64,000 nt of DNA, from the NCBI GenBank assembly GCA_045644465.1, contig JAZRGV010000019.1, positions 7,132 through 71,131 on the forward strand. Direction: 5' to 3'. Positions 61,914 through 64,000 of the stretch are shown piece after piece. Position 1 is the first letter of the stretch. Every line of letters starts with the position of its first letter. A model generated the notes under the pieces. It was not told the origin of the DNA, made no database searches, and was given only the letters and a program-made list of their open reading frames with translations. This stretch comes from HGM04593 sp045644465 (GTDB lineage Bacteria > Bacteroidota > Bacteroidia > Bacteroidales > Bacteroidaceae). The position numbers were made by a program, and so were the translations under genes.

Positions 61914-62009
61914 AAGTAACCGCCAGATAGAGTACGGCCCACTCAACAGGGTGCAGATTCATAGAAGAGATTACAACTCTTTACCCACACATTATGTTTT
62001 TTTAATAGT

Positions 62010-62026
62010 TTGGCACGGTTTTTGCA
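62010..62026 (+). promoter_or_regulatory. Sigma-54 (-24/-12) promoter of clpC
   Basis: TTGGCACG-GTTT-TTGCA matches the sigma-54 consensus YTGGCACG-N4-TTGCW at every specified base, with GG (62012-62013) and GC (62024-62025) 10 nt apart. The expected start is about 12 nt downstream of the GC, roughly 90 nt before the clpC ATG. The leader holds a hairpin (AGGG 62058-62061 with CCCT 62083-62086; TAAGAT 62064-62069 with ATCTTA 62073-62078). Confidence 0.8.
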
Positions 62027-62126
62027 AGAATTGTTATGTAAAAACATTGTTCGCGTAAGGGATTAAGATTATATCTTAGCAACCCTATTAGAACTACGAT
62101 GAACAAACTACGAACAGAGAAGAATT

Positions 62127-64000
62127 ATGAGCAATGAATTTTCGCAAAAAATGTCGGAGATACTGTCGTTGAGCAAAGAAGAGGCTACACGCCTGCGAAG
62201 CAACAGCATCAAACCCGAGCATTTGCTACTTGGAATAATTAGAAAAGGAAAAGGATGCGCACTCGACATCCTTGGAAGCCTTAATGTAAACATACAAGAG
62301 ATGAAAGAGGCTCTTGAAAGCAGAAGCAGTGACGGGCCCATAGCCAACCTGCCATACAACAGCGACATAGAAATGAGCCTGAGTACAGCAAGAATATTGC
62401 GTTTCACGACACTGGAGGCACGTTCGTTCAAGAGCACTGCCGACACCGAGCATCTTCTGCTTGGCATACTCAAGGAGAAGAACAACCTTGCAGCCGAGAT
62501 TCTCGAAGAACGCGACATCACATATCAAAAAGTTCTTGATGCCGTAAAGGAGAAGAAACCCGATATGAACGAGAATATCACCGACGGATTCGGTTTTACC
62601 GACCACGAGGATGATGACGATGCTCTGCCTAACAAGAACGATAGCAGCAACCAGCATGCATATGCAGGAACACAGCAGACCAAATCGGCTAACGACACTC
62701 CCGTGCTCGATAACTTTGGCGTTGACATGACAAAGGCAGCAAGCGAAGGCAAACTCGACCCCGTTGTAGGCCGCGAGAAAGAGATTGAACGCATATCGCA
62801 GATATTGAGCCGCAGAAAGAAAAACAATCCCATACTCATTGGTGAACCCGGTGTAGGAAAGTCGGCCATTGTAGAAGGACTTGCACAACGCATAGTTGAA
62901 CGCAAGACCTCTCGCATATTGTTCAACAAACGTATCATTGCACTCGACATGACAGCCGTTGTTGCCGGAACAAAATATCGTGGACAGTTTGAGGAGCGCC
63001 TGCGTGCAATAATAACAGAGCTCGAGAACAACCCTAATATAATTATCTTCATCGATGAGATACACACCATTGTGGGTGCCGGTTCAACTCCCGGTTCTAT
63101 GGATGCGGCAAACATCCTAAAGCCGGCTCTTGCACGTGGCGAGATTCAGTGCATTGGTGCTACTACCGTCGATGAGTACCGCAAAACCATAGAAAAGGAC
63201 GGTGCGCTGGAGCGTCGTTTCCAGAAGGTACTCGTAGAGCCAACATCGGCCGAAGATACATATGTCATTCTAAAGAACATAAAGGAGAGATACGAGAACC
63301 ACCACAATGTCACATATACCGACGAAGCCCTGCTATCGTGTGTCAAATTGACAGACCGTTACATCACAGACCGTTGCTTCCCCGACAAGGCGATTGACGC
63401 CATGGACGAGGTGGGCGCGAGAATGCACATCAGCAACATCAAAGTTCCAAAAGAGATAGAAGAGCAAGAGGGACTCATCGACAAGGTAAACAGCGAGAAG
63501 AACAACGCTGTAAAACGTCAGGACTTCGAAAGTGCGGCCAACCTACGCGATAAAGAAAAATCGTTGCAAAGTGAGCTTGCCCATATGAAAGAAGAGTGGG
63601 AAAAGAGCCTTGTCGAAAGCCGTCAGACTGTAAACGAAGAGGACGTGGCACGCGTGGTATCAATGATTTCGGGCGTACCAATGCAACGCATGCAGCAAGA
63701 CGAATGGACACGTCTCAAAGGCATGAAGCAAGAACTTACAGAAAAGGTCGTTTCACAGGACAACGCCATCGAAAAACTGACAAAAGCTATTCAGCGCAGC
63801 CGCGTAGGCTTGCAGAACCCCAACAAACCAATAGGTACATTCATGTTCCTTGGCCCTACAGGCGTGGGAAAAACCCTGCTTGCAAAGGAACTTGCAAAGT
63901 TTATGTTCGGCAGTGCCGATGCACTCATACGCATCGATATGAGCGAATATATGGAGAAATTCACCGTTTCGCGCCTTGTCGGTGCGCCTCCGGGATATGT
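62127..64000 (+). CDS. clpC: ClpC-type Clp ATPase, 5' part
   Basis: The frame is open to the window end (624 codons). It begins MSNEFSQKMSEILSLSKEEA, with two Clp N-domain repeats (EHLLLGIIRK, EHLLLGILKE), the first AAA domain with Walker A GEPGVGKS and IIFIDEIHTIVGAG, a UVR-like segment (VKRQDFESAANLRDKEKSLQ) between the two ATPases and the second Walker A GPTGVGKT. The short middle domain with UVR motif points to ClpC rather than ClpB. It unfolds proteins for ClpP. Incomplete here. The promoter is of sigma-54 type. Confidence 0.93.
   Translation, partial: MSNEFSQKMSEILSLSKEEATRLRSNSIKPEHLLLGIIRKGKGCALDILGSLNVNIQEMKEALESRSSDGPIANLPYNSDIEMSLSTARILRFTTLEARSFKSTADTEHLLLGILKEKNNLAAEILEERDITYQKVLDAVKEKKPDMNENITDGFGFTDHEDDDDALPNKNDSSNQHAYAGTQQTKSANDTPVLDNFGVDMTKAASEGKLDPVVGREKEIERISQILSRRKKNNPILIGEPGVGKSAIVEGLAQRIVERKTSRILFNKRIIALDMTAVVAGTKYRGQFEERLRAIITELENNPNIIIFIDEIHTIVGAGSTPGSMDAANILKPALARGEIQCIGATTVDEYRKTIEKDGALERRFQKVLVEPTSAEDTYVILKNIKERYENHHNVTYTDEALLSCVKLTDRYITDRCFPDKAIDAMDEVGARMHISNIKVPKEIEEQEGLIDKVNSEKNNAVKRQDFESAANLRDKEKSLQSELAHMKEEWEKSLVESRQTVNEEDVARVVSMISGVPMQRMQQDEWTRLKGMKQELTEKVVSQDNAIEKLTKAIQRSRVGLQNPNKPIGTFMFLGPTGVGKTLLAKELAKFMFGSADALIRIDMSEYMEKFTVSRLVGAPPGY

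Noticed and set aside
61914..62126. Possible tRNA in the gap before clpC
   Set aside because: No cloverleaf or acceptor pairing could be built; the only structure is the leader hairpin.

Overview
The window comes from a member of the order Bacteroidales (phylum Bacteroidota), probably close to Prevotella or Bacteroides. The evidence is the promoter grammar (TTTG, about 20 bp, TAnnTTTG), weak Shine-Dalgarno sequences, an extended NusB, a DUF3276/PUR-family protein, a DUF5606-like protein, a Ctc-type L25, an OmpP1/FadL porin, a galM-MFS-galK operon, a serine-type sulfatase and many acyltransferase-3 and GT4 genes. The species cannot be fixed from the sequence alone.

Layout. 1-29.9 kb is ordinary core genome: the 5' end of serC, a DbpA-like RNA helicase, grpE-dnaJ, folC, the galactose operon galM/MFS/galK, a lipoprotein, a secreted sulfatase, tex, tkt-rpiB, an OmpP1/FadL porin, a small orphan plus a NifX-like protein and riboflavin synthase, an M28 peptidase, fabG, the operon nusB-yajC-ybbR-like-coaE-DUF5606, a PUR-type protein, and rplY-pth-S4 protein. 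Long perfect hairpins separate most transcription units.

29.9-61.9 kb is a large, mostly AT-rich surface polysaccharide locus: a WecG/TagA-type transferase, UDP-glucose dehydrogenase, Wzx flippase, Wzy-type polymerase, four acyltransferase-3 genes, two polysaccharide pyruvyl transferases, an F420-hydrogenase beta-like Fe-S protein, a PIG-L deacetylase, an ATP-grasp ligase, eight further glycosyltransferases, an ECF sigma factor and a nucleotidyltransferase-fold protein. Two foreign-looking items sit in it: an AAA-ATPase/PD-(D/E)XK gene with its own promoter and an upstream terminator, and an opposite-strand set of phage-tail-fibre-like proteins (54.4-59.7 kb) split by a forward glycosyltransferase. 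The window ends inside clpC.

Most notable are traces of recombination and switching in the polysaccharide locus. An acyltransferase cassette is flanked by two gap-free 172-bp copies that carry the 3' end of ugd. The AAA-ATPase cassette is flanked by 122-bp copies of the 5' end of a glycosyltransferase. A 92-bp hairpin element lies in frame inside that glycosyltransferase, with a second copy just downstream. A three-copy 95-bp repeat is present, one copy inverted. Heptamer repeats occur at gene edges and inside ugd. One acyltransferase is frameshifted at a C6 tract. Separately, clpC is preceded by a full consensus sigma-54 (-24/-12) promoter, and a weaker relative precedes grpE-dnaJ, which suggests a sigma-54 proteostasis regulon.
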